Below, in pieces: positions 44,458 through 56,484 of a stretch of 64,000 nt of DNA. Under the pieces are notes generated by a model. The model was given only the letters and a program-made list of their open reading frames with translations, was not told where the DNA came from and searched no databases. Position 1 is the first letter of the stretch, and each line of letters opens with the position of its first letter. Source of the stretch: Apiotrichum sp. Y4204 (lineage: Eukaryota > Basidiomycota > Tremellomycetes > Trichosporonales > Trichosporonaceae); the NCBI GenBank assembly GCA_025531455.1, contig JAMYHL010000102.1, positions 48,419 to 112,418 of the forward strand, in the 5' to 3' direction. Made by a program: the position numbers and the translations under genes.

Positions 44458-46903
44458 CTAGATATACTCAAACCTGCCCTCCTGGCTCGCAAGCATCTTG
44501 CGCGCGTCCTCGTGCCCCACAACACGCTCAAGACGGAGGACATCAAAGCGGGAGAAGAGCACGCGCGCACTGACCTCGGCAGGATCCACCGCATCATCGA
44601 TAATCTGCCCACGCGCCTCGGCCTCGCGGTTGGCAATGAACGGCGTCGCGAGGAACTCGGCATAAAACGCCGCGTGGGCCGGGAGCGAATAAAACACGAC
44701 AGTCTTGGCTCCGCGCAGCCTGTACCGCCTGTAAAAGTGCAGACGCTCCGTAACCACCAGCAGTGCGCGCTTGCCCTTGAAAAACAGCGTGCGCGCGCGG
44801 GAAATCTCAGACGGGGAAGAGTATTCGCTGATCGCGGCGTACGTCACTGTCCCGCTCTTGCGCAGCGCGGCCGTCACGCGCACAAAGTCAAAGTAGCTCG
44901 GAATCACCAGGAGCGTGTGGTCGCGCGACACGGCTGAGCGAAGAAGGGCGGGGAGTGTCTGCGTGTTAGCTGCGTGCATGGCTTACGGTGTATCGTCTCC
45001 ATAGCCACACACCTTTTTCGTAAACCACTCGAGGCGGGCATCGGCCTCCTCGGCGGCCGCCTGCCCGCTCATGCCTGCGCGGCCCTGCGGCGCGGCGAGG
45101 TCGATCCGCTCGAATACCTGCCGCACGCCCGGGGTGACCTTGTCGAGCACGCCGGCAAAGGTGCGCGCAGCGTCGACGCGGAGTTTGCCTGCCACGTTGT
45201 GGCAGTGCTTGTTGAGCAGGGCGCGCGCCTCGGGGGTGTCGTACCGCCCGAAAATGAGGGTTTGGCGGAGGAGGCGCGCGTTGCCCTCGAGATACCACGG
45301 CTTTACGCGCGAAAAGTCGCATCCGTGCGGCGATTTCGGAATCTCATTCAGGTGCGAAAAGACGTACTGCCGTCAGCGCTGGGTTACGAGGAAAAAGCAC
45401 AAACCCAGACGTACCTGCACATGGTCCCAGTTTTGCATCTCCATGACATCCGTGCCGTCCGCGATAAGGATCTCGATTGAGGAAAGCAAGTCTGTGCTGT
45501 CCTCCTTCTCGGCAGCCATCTTGATCGCGAGCGGGGACGCAATGAGCACATCGCAGTCCATGAGCTTGGCCTCATTGGCGGGCGGCATGACGACGCGCCA
45601 CGCCTTGCGAGTGATCTTGAGCCCGAAGCGGAAGTTGTCGTCCGAGTTGCCGCGGAAGTTTTCGAGATGGTCGATGGGGAAGCTGGCGGCCGCATCGGGC
45701 GCCTCAAGGGGATCGGCCTCGTCCTCGGGAAGGCCGAAGGATGCCTCGAACGGGCGCCGGTTCTCGATCTGCGTACCCTCCCCTGCGAGGGGGAAGATGT
45801 GGTCGCGGAGCCAGCGGAGCGCGAGCGACCGCAGAGGGAGGAGGAGGAGAACTTTGGGGCGGGTAAAGGACTGGTCGCGCGGCGACTCAATGTCCGTCCC
45901 GGCATCGGCGGCGTGTGCGAGCTTTTCATTGTTCTTCACGATCCGCTTGCGGGTCTTAAGCACATGGTTGAGTGCGTGGGCGGCAGACGCGGCGCGCAGC
46001 GCCTCGCGGCTCCCGCTCGGAGGGAAGGGTGCGGTTTCGCGGCCGTCGGCCTCGCCGTCGAGGCTGTGGGCGTATAGGTCCGTGTAGGCGCCGAGGTGGG
46101 CGAGGTACGACTGCGCGAGTGGTGATGCCTTCTTCACCGCTGCTGCAACCGACGGAACGAGCTGAAGTCAGAATAGATAGAGGGTGGTTGGGGGACGTTG
46201 CTAGCGGAGAGCTGACCCAGGGTCGGGGCAGCTCTCATCGCATGTAACGCGCCAGAACCTGCAAGCTCAATGAACTCACCCTCGCCTTCCCCTCGACCTT
46301 CTCCACGCCCCGCGGCCGTGTCTCAACCACACGCCCGAGGCCCCTGACACTACAGCGCGTAGTGTTCCACTCGTCCTCTGCCGCGGAAACGATGCTGGGA
46401 GAGAGCAACGGCGTCTCAGGACCAAAGTGCGCCTTGAACGAGTCCTCGACCGCCTCGCTCTCGTCCTCGGACTCAGACGCCTCCTCCTCCATATCAATAC
46501 CCTCAACGAGCACATCCTCAACGCCCGTCTCTTCCGAGATCTCCCTTGCCTTCGCCTTGCCCTTGGCCTTCTTCCCGCCCGCAAAGGTACTCCCGCTCGG
46601 CCCGACGACGCCGCCCCACGCGACGCTCCTCCGCCGCGCGGGTGTTGACGCCGAGTCCGAGGCGCTCGCGTCGCCGTTCACCTCATTCTTCGTGCCGTTA
46701 CTGTGCGTGTGGTGCGCCTTGCCGTGCTTGCCGTGCTTGCCGTGCTTGCCGCGCTTGGCATCCCGCTCGTCCTCGCTCTCAAGCGCGGCCGACACCGCGC
46801 GCGAAAGCGACGGCGAACGGAACCCGCCAGGAAGGTCCGAGTCGCGTGGGCGCTTGATCGCCGAGACGTTCAGGAGCGTGAGCAGCTTGACTTCTGTGCT
46901 CAT
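44458..46903 (-). CDS. UTP25: UTP25, U3 snoRNP/small-subunit processome protein
   Basis: Four exons: 46280-46903, 45415-46161, 45013-45366, 44458-44958 (741 aa, near the yeast length). Utp25 (Def in animals) is a nucleolar pre-18S rRNA processing factor with a degenerate DEAD-helicase fold. The N-terminal 200 residues are acidic and disordered, with a GKHGKHGKHGK run. Family blocks are PKVLLLLPLRSLALRWL, DNFRFGLKITRKAWR, DCDVLIASPLAIKMA, SSIEILIADGTDVMEMQNW, YVFSHLNEIPKSPHGCDFSR and, in the C-terminal half, HTLLVIPSYFDFVRV with FFKGKRALLVVTERLHFYRRY. The introns are 118, 48 and 54 nt. An upstream ATG at 46987 is in frame, but the start at 46903 was chosen because the sequence before it reads as leader. 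The gene converges on the RdRP with only about 280 bp between stops. Confidence 0.92.
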
Positions 46904-47907
46904 CGTGTTGGTGTTGGGTGGGTGTGTCGAGATGGAGAGCGATGCAGAGAACCGCGTTGCTGAACCAGCCCTCAGAAAGTTGGGCACAAGACACCTCTCT
47001 CAAAACATTTTTGCTCCCGTCTCCGGTGGAGGTCAGCCAGGAACGGCAGGAAAGGGGCTCCACAGACCCTCACGTGGCTGTTCACGTTATCAGGGATATG
47101 CACCCCTCAAGTTTAGGATAAGCTTAATCTGCACTACTAGGCCCATCGTTTCGCGAAAGGCGGCCATCTCCATCTCATATCTCATCTTCCAGGCCAGTCG
47201 CTAGATCTTTCCATCGCGCGGCGGTTCTCACGGAGCACGTACCTCGCTGTGCCTTGGAGTCGGGTAACTGCATCGACCTGTTTGGCGACTGTAGAACTCA
47301 ATGGTAGAGATCCATCATCGGACTCTTGGCCTCTGTCAATTGTCCACCATTGATTTCCCTTTGGTGTGCTCTCATGCTCTCTATGAATAGTAAAGCCACG
47401 ACAAGCCACAGCGTCGAAAAAAAAGCACCAAGCAAGAGTAGCCAAGAGGAGCACAATGCAAAACCCGACAGGATCCATCGCTCGGCTCGACAGACATTAG
47501 GAGCCCAGACCGCGATATGACGTCATACACTTGGGAAGTGTGGGAGAGGATCCTGGAATGTTCTGGCCTGCCTGCCTAGGAGACACTCCTTTGTTCTCGA
47601 TGCGCCGATGCATCACATCTACGCCATCTGGCACTCTCCGAGTCGGTCTTGTCGCGCGGATACACTCTTTCTCGTAGCTCCGCGCCGCGTTCCGCTCCTG
47701 GCAACGCAGCGTACTCCACTCATCAGGTGGCCTCGGACAGGCACCAGCAGCACTGGGCGCTTCTGTGTGGTTCTCCACGACACTCGTATCCCTCCACTCA
47801 CCCCGCGCAGCGCTCTACATAAACTGCACGAGCGAGCACATCCCGCTGCCCCTCTTTTCCCACTCCACACTCTGCAGACCCACACGCAAACTACACTCTC
47901 TGCAATC
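46904..47907. other. Divergent promoter region of UTP25 and HSP78
   Basis: About 1 kb without a supported gene. It includes a heat-shock-element-like site (47555-47564). A frame open from 47608 runs in phase into HSP78, but I take it as leader. Confidence 0.5.
47555..47564. promoter_or_regulatory. Heat-shock-element-like inverted pair
   Basis: GGAATGTTCT contains GAA and TTC in the nGAAnnTTCn arrangement bound by heat-shock factor. It is about 345 bp upstream of the HSP78 start. Only one inverted pair is clear; functional elements normally have three units, so this is suggestive. Confidence 0.35.
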
Positions 47908-50409
47908 ATGTTGCGAACACTCACCACACGGCCCGCCGCACGGGCACTCGCATCCCGCGCAGCATCCGTCTCGCGAACATCACCACACTCAACATCACTC
48001 CGCGCCGCAGCAGCATACCACTCGGCCGCGCGCCGCCCAACCACCACATCCCCGACACCCCGCTCTGTCCGCTCGTACGCCAATGGCGGCGGCGGCGGAT
48101 TCCCGCCAGGCGGGTTCCCCCCCGGCGGCTTCCCGCACCGCGGATACCCGCAACAGCCGCAACAGCCGCAGGGCCCGCAAAAGGGCGATACCCTCAAGCA
48201 GTTTACCGTCGACCTGACTGAGATGGCCGAGAAGGGCAAGCTTGACCCCGTCATTGGGCGTGACGAGGAGGTGCGCCGTACAATCTCGATTCTCGCCCGC
48301 CGCTCGAAGAACAACCCCTGCCTCATCGGCCAGCCCGGTGTGGGTAAGACTGCGATCCTCGAGGGCCTCGCCCAGCGCATTGTGAACAAGGAGGTGCCCG
48401 AGAGCCTGCAGAACAAGCGCTTGCTCTCGCTCGACCTCGCCATGCTCATGGCCGGAACCGGCGTGCGCGGCGAGTTTGAGAACCGCTTCAAGCAGCTCCT
48501 GAACGACATTGACGCCGAGGAGGGCCGCGTGATCGTCTTTGTTGACGAGATGCACCAGCTCCTCGGCCTTGGAAAGGCCGAGGGCTCCCTCGATGCCGGC
48601 AACATGCTCAAGCCGGCCCTCGCCCGTGGCCTGCAGATGATTGGCGCAACCACATTGGACGAGTACAAGAAGTACATTGAGAAGGACCCGGCACTCCAGC
48701 GTCGTTTCCAGACTGTGCTCGTCGACGAGCCGTCTGTCGACGCGACCGTTTCGATCCTCCGTGGCCTCAAGTCGCGGTACGAGGCACACTTTGGTGTGCA
48801 GATTGCCGACTCTGCGCTCGTCACCGCCGCCGTTTACTCGAACCGCTACATTTCCGACCGTTTCCTTCCCGACAAGGCGATCGACCTCGTCGACGAGGCC
48901 TGCTCATCGCTCAAGCTCGCACAGGAGTCGCGCCCCGAGGCGCTCGAGAAGCTCGATCGTGAGATTATGACACTGGAGATTGAGCGCGAGTCGCTGCGCA
49001 AGGAGACCGACTCTATTTCCACCTCCCGTAAGGCAAAGGTGGACGAGGAGCTCGCGACCAAGAAGAAGGAGCAGGAGCGCCTCACCGAGGTGTGGAAGCA
49101 GGAGCGCTCGCGTGTCGAGGAGATCAAGGACATTAAGCGCGAGATTGAGATGGCGACCATGGAGCTCGAGACCGCTCAGCGCCAGGGCGACTTTGAAAAG
49201 GCGTCCCGTCTCCGCTTCAGCACCATCCCCCAGCTCCAGACCCGCCTTCCCAAGGCCGAGGCCGAGCTCGAGGCCGAGGCTTCCGCCCAGCCTGATCTCG
49301 TCGTCCGCGACAAGGTCACTTCTGAGGACATTGCTGTTGTCGTCGGCAAGGCCACCGGCATCCCAGTCAGCAACCTGCTCAAGGGCGAGCGCGACCGTCT
49401 GATCAACATGGAGGACGAGCTCAAGAAGCGCGTTGTCGGCCAGGACCAGGTGGTCAAGGCTGTGGCGAATGCCATCCGCCTTTCGCGCGCTGGTCTCCAG
49501 AGCCCCACGCGCCCGCTTGCGTCCTTCCTCTTCCTTGGACCTACCGGTGTCGGAAAGTCCGAGCTCACAAAGGCGCTCGCGCAGTTCCTCTTCGCCGACG
49601 AGCGCCGCGCACTCATCCAGCTCAACATGTCCGAGTTCCACGACAAGCACACCGTCTCGCGTCTCATTGGTGCCACCCCCGGATTCGTCGGATACGAGGA
49701 GGGCGGCCAGCTCACCGAGGCCGTCCGCCGCCGGCCGTACTCTGTTGTTGTGTTTGACGAGATTGAGAAGGCCCACCCCGACGTCGCCAACATCCTCCTC
49801 CAGATTCTTGAGGAAGGCTGTCTCACCGACGGACAGGGCCGTGTCGTCAACTTCAAGAACACGATTGTCGCCCTCACCTCCAACCTCGGTGCCGACGTGC
49901 TCTACGAGCCCGGATCCACCAACCCGGACGGCAGCGTGAGCGAGGCTGCGCGCAACAGCGTTCTCCGCGAGGTGAACACGTTCTTCAAGCCCGAGCTTAT
50001 CAACCGTCTCGACGAACTCGTCGTCTTCAACAAGCTCCCGCCGTCGATCATCCACAACATTGTCAAGCTCCGCATTAACGAGGTTGCCCAGCGCCTCACC
50101 CCGCGCCGCATCACGCTGCACGTCACCGAGCCGGCGATGGAGTGGCTCGCAAAGCAGGGCTACTCGGACAAGTACGGCGCGCGTGCCGTCCAGCGCGTGA
50201 TCCGCGACAAGATCTCCAACCCCCTCTCGATCAAGCTCCTCGAGGGCACGATCAAGGACGGCGAGATTGTCGAGGTCCACCTCAAGGACGACAAGCTCCA
50301 CATCACCTCCCGCCCCGATCCCGACCAGCCCGAGGGCGCCCAGACCGAGGGCGAGCGCACCCGCGAGGTCATCGAGGAGAGCGGCGAGGTCCCGAAGAGC
50401 GACCCATAA
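47908..50409 (+). CDS. HSP78: Mitochondrial Hsp78/ClpB-type protein disaggregase
   Basis: One uninterrupted frame of 833 aa. Hsp78 is the mitochondrial-matrix AAA+ disaggregase that works with mtHsp70 to refold aggregated proteins. The first 55 residues are rich in Arg, Ser, Ala and Thr with no acids, as in a matrix presequence, followed by a Gly/Pro/Gln linker (60-90). There is no ClpB N-domain, as usual for Hsp78. Nucleotide domain 1 has Walker A GQPGVGKT (141-148) and Walker B VFVDE (210-214). A coiled-coil middle domain follows (about 370-480). Domain 2 has Walker A GPTGVGKS (544-551) and Walker B VVFDE (614-618). The start was chosen for the presequence; the frame is also open from 47608. 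It is intronless among intron-rich neighbours, which fits the common pattern for stress-induced genes. Confidence 0.95.
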   Translation: MLRTLTTRPAARALASRAASVSRTSPHSTSLRAAAAYHSAARRPTTTSPTPRSVRSYANGGGGGFPPGGFPPGGFPHRGYPQQPQQPQGPQKGDTLKQFTVDLTEMAEKGKLDPVIGRDEEVRRTISILARRSKNNPCLIGQPGVGKTAILEGLAQRIVNKEVPESLQNKRLLSLDLAMLMAGTGVRGEFENRFKQLLNDIDAEEGRVIVFVDEMHQLLGLGKAEGSLDAGNMLKPALARGLQMIGATTLDEYKKYIEKDPALQRRFQTVLVDEPSVDATVSILRGLKSRYEAHFGVQIADSALVTAAVYSNRYISDRFLPDKAIDLVDEACSSLKLAQESRPEALEKLDREIMTLEIERESLRKETDSISTSRKAKVDEELATKKKEQERLTEVWKQERSRVEEIKDIKREIEMATMELETAQRQGDFEKASRLRFSTIPQLQTRLPKAEAELEAEASAQPDLVVRDKVTSEDIAVVVGKATGIPVSNLLKGERDRLINMEDELKKRVVGQDQVVKAVANAIRLSRAGLQSPTRPLASFLFLGPTGVGKSELTKALAQFLFADERRALIQLNMSEFHDKHTVSRLIGATPGFVGYEEGGQLTEAVRRRPYSVVVFDEIEKAHPDVANILLQILEEGCLTDGQGRVVNFKNTIVALTSNLGADVLYEPGSTNPDGSVSEAARNSVLREVNTFFKPELINRLDELVVFNKLPPSIIHNIVKLRINEVAQRLTPRRITLHVTEPAMEWLAKQGYSDKYGARAVQRVIRDKISNPLSIKLLEGTIKDGEIVEVHLKDDKLHITSRPDPDQPEGAQTEGERTREVIEESGEVPKSDP

Positions 50410-53400
50410 GCGTTGAGAATGAGAAGAAAATCCCAGCCTAGCGGGTCGCGATCGAGCGCAGCGCGTACCGATCGACGGCCCAGAACGTAAAAATGACCGA
50501 GCATCGCATCAGTCGAACGATCAAGCATCCCACATTTGTATTGTAGTAATCTTTATCGCTCGGTATAAAACGCCGCGCGGCGGCCTAGAAAGTTTAAGAT
50601 CTTAGCACTTAGGATATGCATCCCGTCTCTTGAGCACAGAGCAGCAGCGGCAATAGTGGTAGTAGCAGCAGTAGCAGTGGTAGCAGGAACAGTGGTAGTA
50701 GGAACAGACGTGAAAGCAGCCTTCACCGTAGATAAGAGACATACTGTAAAAAGAATTTTAAAGGCTGAGATGGCCACGCGTGACTGACCGCGTCTGCCAA
50801 TGACCACGAGGCACCCCGATCGCGACCGCGCGACATGCGCGACATCATCATCAACTTTCCATACTCAGCGTACTCGGCCCGATCGCGATCGCGCGCACGC
50901 GGTACGGAGTTCTCGGCCTCGCATCGAAATCGTCAGGAGCTGCGCCGACGCCGCGCCGACTCCGATCCGATCTTCGGAATTTCGACACCCCAAGGCCCCA
51001 CGTCGTGTGCGATCTGCTGAAGCCCACGGCGGCCCTGCGCGTTCACACATCGACGGCGCCGCTGCAAACACCGTAGTGGACCTTTCCCAGAACCTCAGTG
51101 ATTCCGGCTTCTTCCGGGCTTCCGAATTAGTGAGCTGCACCGACATCCGAGCACATGCCAACCTCTCAGGCGGGCAGTTATGCATCTCCTGTCAGGCCTG
51201 TCTCCTGTCTGGCCTGCCTCCTTCCTGCCTCCTGCTCAGCGCCCCGTCCCATTCCCCGCGGCCGCCGGCACCACTGGCACCGCCGGCACCTCCTGTCCTC
51301 CGTGCCCTCTCCGCCCTCCGCCCCTGGTCCCCGGTCTGACGTAGTTGGCGCCCCAGGGCAGTGGCAGCCTGGACTCTGTAGGGAGCTAGGGAGGTTTAGG
51401 GTCGGCCGTGGCCGAGCGATGCCGAAGAGAAGAGATGTTGTGATGTCACTGCGCTGACGGCGTACCACAGCGCGAGGATGGGAAGGGATTACGCGAAAAT
51501 TCTCCACAGAGATGGTCTAGGTGGATACATTGTACTCGTGACTCCCTGGAGCTGATGCGCAGCGTTTACTCTAGTACTCTAGGCAAGTTGGAGCGCTCCA
51601 AGGTCGAGTGATAGCTCGCACAGCTAGTCCCGCTTGGCAGCCAAGAACGTAAGAAGGTAACAAGGCTCCATCTAGGTTCTTATTAGGCTCGGTCATGAGG
51701 TGTCCTAGTGCTTCATGCTCCATGGGCTCCAGGCTCCATGGGCCAGTTACTCCAGCTCCGAGATGGCTCATGTCCTTAGGCTTAGCACTCATGTCATCGG
51801 GCTTACATCTCAGCGGAGGAGCCACTCCCAGCGATCCGAATCGAGCACCGAACAATGGTGACTCTCAGAACACGCCCAACAGGCCAACAGACTTGGATGC
51901 TTGCAGGTTACCAGGGTTACGGGGGTTACGAGGGTTACGTCCTCTTATCCTCCCTTACGCCCCCTACGCGCCGCCTGCGAGGCACCGGCTTTGTTCCCAG
52001 GGGAGGCGACGTCACCTCGTCGTGCCGCGCGCAGGTGCCTATTACCACTCTCTCTGATAACAGCGAGCACTGTTCCAGCATCGCGGCGCGGCGTCTGGGC
52101 AGTCAACACGAGCCACTGGGGCTCTCAAGCTCGCCAGGTGTTCTCCTCTGCACACCGTCTTGCGCTCATTCTCAGACCCCACTACTCCATTCTCGGACCC
52201 CACTCCTTCATTCAAGCCGGCCGCCAGCGCGCCGCCCTAGCGCATCCTCGGCGGCCGAAGGCCTGGCAGCTGATCACCTGATGCCTTGCCGAAGCCGGGA
52301 CTGCTGCATCTCGAGCATCTCCCTAGACCGGCCTTAGGATCCGGAGGCGGATCCTGTGATTCCTGTAGCACTTGGGAGATGGGAGCTGGGCATCTGCCCC
52401 ATGTCCGGCACGGGGACCGGCATGTTTGTTGTTCTGCTGACTCAGGAGTGACGCAAAGGAATGCTGCCCGCGAAGGAATGCTGCCAGTGGGATGGATTTT
52501 CCGGAGACCGAGGCGCGAGGCATGCGGGGCAGGACGATGCACAGCGCAGTTGTCGCAATTGCGCACGCATGGGTGGCGACAAGACCCAGCACACTAGTGA
52601 GATCGTGAGAGCCGGTTCCGAGCTCGTGCACAATTTTGCCGCAGCTTGCCGGCGGGTGGGCTTCCTAGCGTCGTAAACGGTGAGTCATGTTCTGAATTCT
52701 GAACCTTCTTCTTACGCCGTCCAGTGGCCAGGATGCAAAGAGTACGCAAGAACGCATCGTTGGTGAGATGGTGATGCGGTGGTTGCGGACATAAACATGG
52801 TAGATTGCGAGAATACAGGACGAGGAAGAGAACGGACGCAACCCGCAACCCACAAGGGCGGTCGTCCATCGAGCGGGGTATTTATCGAAGAGGGGACGGG
52901 GCCGGCGGAGATGAACTCCGAGTTGTCGATGCTCAGAACATGGTGATTGCGGTTGTTTTGTTTTGGATTGTAATGTCTGAGGATTGTCTGGTAGTTATTT
53001 TGGATGGTTTTTTTCGCCTTCTGTAATCTCTCAGGGTCTCAGGGTAACTGGTGGCCAGGAACCATCTTCAGGGAATCTCGACATTACTTACCACACACTA
53101 TCGACAAAAACAAAGAAAAAAAAAAGTTGAGTGGAGGGAGGTCCGCGGCCGCAACGACGCGATAGGAAGGAGCGACGTGGGCCCTCCGATTCCCATCGCG
53201 CTCGAGTAGAGCTGGGAGAACTGGAGGTAGAGCGCTTCCGCCGGATGACATGTGATGGGAGTGCAGGGAGCTAGTACCTAGTGCCTACTACCTAGTGCAC
53301 TACAGGATCCAAGGAGGGCCAGGCGGCGGTCGAGATGCCCCGAGCCCCGACCCCCGAGCCCGAGCCCAAGCCAAAGCCCTGGGTTTTGAGAACGATGATG

Positions 53401-53869
53401 ATGATGATGGATCACCTGGCCATATGGATCATTGACCAAGCATAACGGGAATTCTACCTCTCCGCGGCTCCGGACATCGGGAACCGTCGCCCTGCGCGGA
53501 CGAGGCCGGAGGTGTGAGTGATGGCCACCGCTCAGACGCCAGGTGCTTCCTCTTGGCCTCTTGCTGGGTCCTCGCGGTGTGGCATTGTAATATAAGCACC
53601 GGCGGAATGTCGCGCGCCGACGAGGAAATGATATCAGCACGAGGTTTGCAGGTTTGCCTTTTAACAACAGACAGCTGAGTCAACTCCCACTCGACCCCAC
53701 TCCTCGACATCGGTCTCATCCCCGACCAATATCACCTTATCATACCAGAGATATCAGACATACCCCCCTCGCCTCCCCCATCTCATCTCATCTCATCTCA
53801 TCTCCGCTATCTCATTTGTGGTTGCCATCGCCACAACTGTATCCCTAGATCTCATTACCCGAGAGCACG
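50410..53869. other. Spacer with simple repeats between HSP78 and the YTP1-like gene
   Basis: No gene is supported. Contents: AGTAGC/GTAGT-rich triplet stretch at about 50638-50708, four GGGTTACG-like units at about 51906-51939, two CAGACCCCACT-like units at about 52172-52210, an ACCTAGTGC patch at about 53274-53300, an ATG-triplet run at about 53395-53411, and CATCT units at about 53778-53806 in the CT-rich leader of the next gene. Confidence 0.5.
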
Positions 53870-56484
53870 ATGCGCGCCGCCCTGCTCCTCTCCCTCCTTG
53901 CGCTGAGCGCAGCCGCAACAGCGGTCGTCGAGCGTCACGGCGACGACCACGACGACATGGACATGGGCATGGACATGATCGACGTCGAGCCGAGCAGTAC
54001 GGCCATTAGCTCAACTATCGCCGCCGCCTCCGCCACTTCCGCCACCCCCATGACCTCCATGACCTCCATGCTCCACTCCGCCGCTCCCAAGCCGACACCG
54101 AAAGCAAAGCCGCACGCCCACGACCCGCACAGCCACAACTCGCACGCGCCAGTCAAGGAGTATCTCGACGACGCGGACATTCACCGCTGGCACAAGTTCC
54201 CCCCGACGTACATGGACGCCGACTTCCGGCTGACAAACGACTCGATCATCTTTGGCGAGGAGCTCCCCGCCGACTGGCCGGGGAGCACGCCGTCGCATCC
54301 GGGGCTGATGATCGCGCACGTTGGCGCCATGATGCTCGCGTACTTTGCCATTCTTCCCATCAGTGAGTACACACATTCCATCCCAGTGTCCGATGCGGGG
54401 GAGAGGCTGGTGGGATTTGATGGGAATGCGGGGATCCCAGACGGTCTGGAGCTGGCGACGGATGCCGCTGTGCCACAGCACCACTGTCGCCATCCGGGTC
54501 CGTATCGGGGCCGTTACAGTGAGAAGAGGACAGAATCAGGAACCCTGGTCTCAGCTATACTGGGTGGCCGAGGGCTGGTTGCTGTTGCCGTGGCCGGCGG
54601 CCGCCAAGGCCGCCGGCATGGCGTGTCTGACTCATGATAATGTTGGGAATCAGTAACAGATCTTCAGTGGCGCAACAACACAAAAGACATCAAAACATGA
54701 CGTCGTTGCTGCGATCGCCGCCTGTGCTTCTTGATCTCCTCATTCCTCCCCCTGATCCTCGTGATGCCCTGTTCTTTGATCGTCTGCCCCTTAGATTCCC
54801 CGGACCCGGATCGTCCTGATCAGCATGCGCTAACACCTCCTCTCAGCTCTCGGTCTCCGTGCTGCCAACCACCCGAGCCACTATCTCGCAAACATTGCAT
54901 TCCTTGGCGTCGCCATCGTCGGCTGGCTCATGGGCGTCTTCTACAAGGCCGCCATGCCGGACATGTGAGTGTTTGTGGCTGTGCCATGTGCCATTTGTCC
55001 CTTGTTCACCGCTGACATTCCCCAGGTATGAGGGCGCCAAGCACGGCTCCATCGGCACGCTCCTTGTCTTCGCCTCGATCGGTCTGGCGGCACTGGACTC
55101 GTTGGGCTTGATCCACCGCGCAGTCGCGTTCTACCGCGGCGGAAACCGCGACTGGCGCTCCTTCTTCAGCCACGAGTTCCAGTCCACGCAGGAGGACAAG
55201 TTCTCCGCCGCGAACAGGTACGAGATGGTCGGTCTTGAGGAAGGCCACACTGCTGTCTTCTCGCTTGGCGACGATGAAGACGAGTCGCGCCCGGCCTCGC
55301 CCCTCCGCATGGCTTCTTCCCGCCAGTCCACCGGCTCCGAGGGCACGCTCCAGGACACGCCTACCTCGTCGTCCAACTCGGCACACAACTATGAGATGGG
55401 CGCCGACCGCCACCACAAGCCCAAGCACTTCCACGCCGGCCACTTTGACGCCTCGGAGACCGAGGAGCCCGAGGAGATGGACCGCGTTCGTTGGACAACT
55501 GCCGACGCCGCGCCCACCAAGCTCAGCCGCCGCGAGACTCTCCTCCGTACCGGCGAGATCCTCCTCACCTGGACCCGCCGCATGCAGGTCATCATCGCCT
55601 ATGTCGCCGTCCTCACCGGTATTCCGACGTATGTCGGCATGTGCCGCGCGGGCTTTATCAACACTTGCGCCGCGCACATCATCAAGGGATCCATCTTCTT
55701 CGGCTACGGCGTCCTCACGTTCGCTCGCTACCTCGGTGCGTACGCCGATCTCGGATGGGCATGGAACCTCAAGCCCGCGGGGTCGAACGCCGTGTCCGCC
55801 GAGATGATTGAGTGCGCCGTCATCTTCACGTACGGCATCACCAACACGTGGATGGAGCGCTTTGGCGCCAAGGCCGGCGACCCGTACACCGTCAAGCAGG
55901 TTCAGCACATCTCCATTGCTGTCATGTTCTGGTTCGCCGGTCTGTCCGGTATGCTCCTCGAGTCGCGCCGCGTGCGCCGCGCCCTCGGCGCAGTCCTCTA
56001 CAACGGCCGGAGCGCGGAACGCGTCCGCGAGCCCACCTCGTACTCGTTTTCGTTCAACCCGCTTCCGGCCCTCGTCATCGGCGTGACCGGCCTCGCGATG
56101 GCCGCCCATCACCAGGACTACAAGTTCCAGGTGGAGATCCACTCGCTGTGGGGCCTCCTCCTCGCAGGCGGCAGTCTGTGCCGCTTCCTGACATACTTCT
56201 TCCTCTGGCTCCGTCCCCCGACAGAGAGCACGCTCCCGTCCCGCCCCCCGACCGAGGTGCTCACGTCCTTTGGCTGGGCGGCCGGCGGTATTGTTTTCAT
56301 GCTTTCCGACGAGGAGGTTGCCTTTGCGGCCATGCGCGCAGGCTTTGACGACATGATGGCCTTCCTCAACATCACCGTCGCGCTCACGTGTCTCATCTTC
56401 TGCTGGATCGTCGTCGTCCTCGGCGTCAAGGGATACGCCGTGTTCCGCGTCCGCCGCGTCGCGCTCAACGACCCCGTCGCATAG
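53870..56484 (+). CDS. YTP1-like multipass membrane protein with metal-binding-like N-terminus
   Basis: Three exons: 53870-54362, 54847-54964, 55026-56484 (689 aa). A signal peptide (about 1-18) is followed by an Asp/His/Met-rich stretch (HGDDHDDMDMGMDMIDVE) and a His-rich one (HAHDPHSHNSHAP). Membrane segments start at about 148 (HPGLMIAHVGAMMLAYFAI) and continue through exon 2. This N-terminal unit resembles the fungal DUF2427 domain. After an acidic/Ser loop encoded by about 55.2-55.5 kb comes a longer membrane domain resembling the Ytp1 C-terminal family, with repeated polytopic helices. The family has no firmly known biochemical role; the Met/His clusters suggest copper or another metal, as inference. 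Intron 1 is unusually long (484 nt; GTGAGT donor, GCTAAC branch); intron 2 is 61 nt. Phases agree at both junctions. Confidence 0.85.

Noticed and set aside
47608..47907. 100-residue in-frame N-terminal extension of HSP78
   Set aside because: The start at 47908 directly begins an Arg/Ser/Ala-rich mitochondrial presequence; the extension reads as promoter and leader and would hide the presequence.
48904..50301. 465-aa open frame antisense to HSP78
   Set aside because: It mirrors the G/C-ending codons of HSP78, whose complement rarely makes stops. It has Leu/Val/Asp-rich composition and no independent motif, promoter or splice pattern.
51906..51939. GGGTTACG-like units resembling telomeric repeats
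   Set aside because: Only four degenerate units, with variable spacing, inside an ordinary spacer; too short and irregular for an interstitial telomere.
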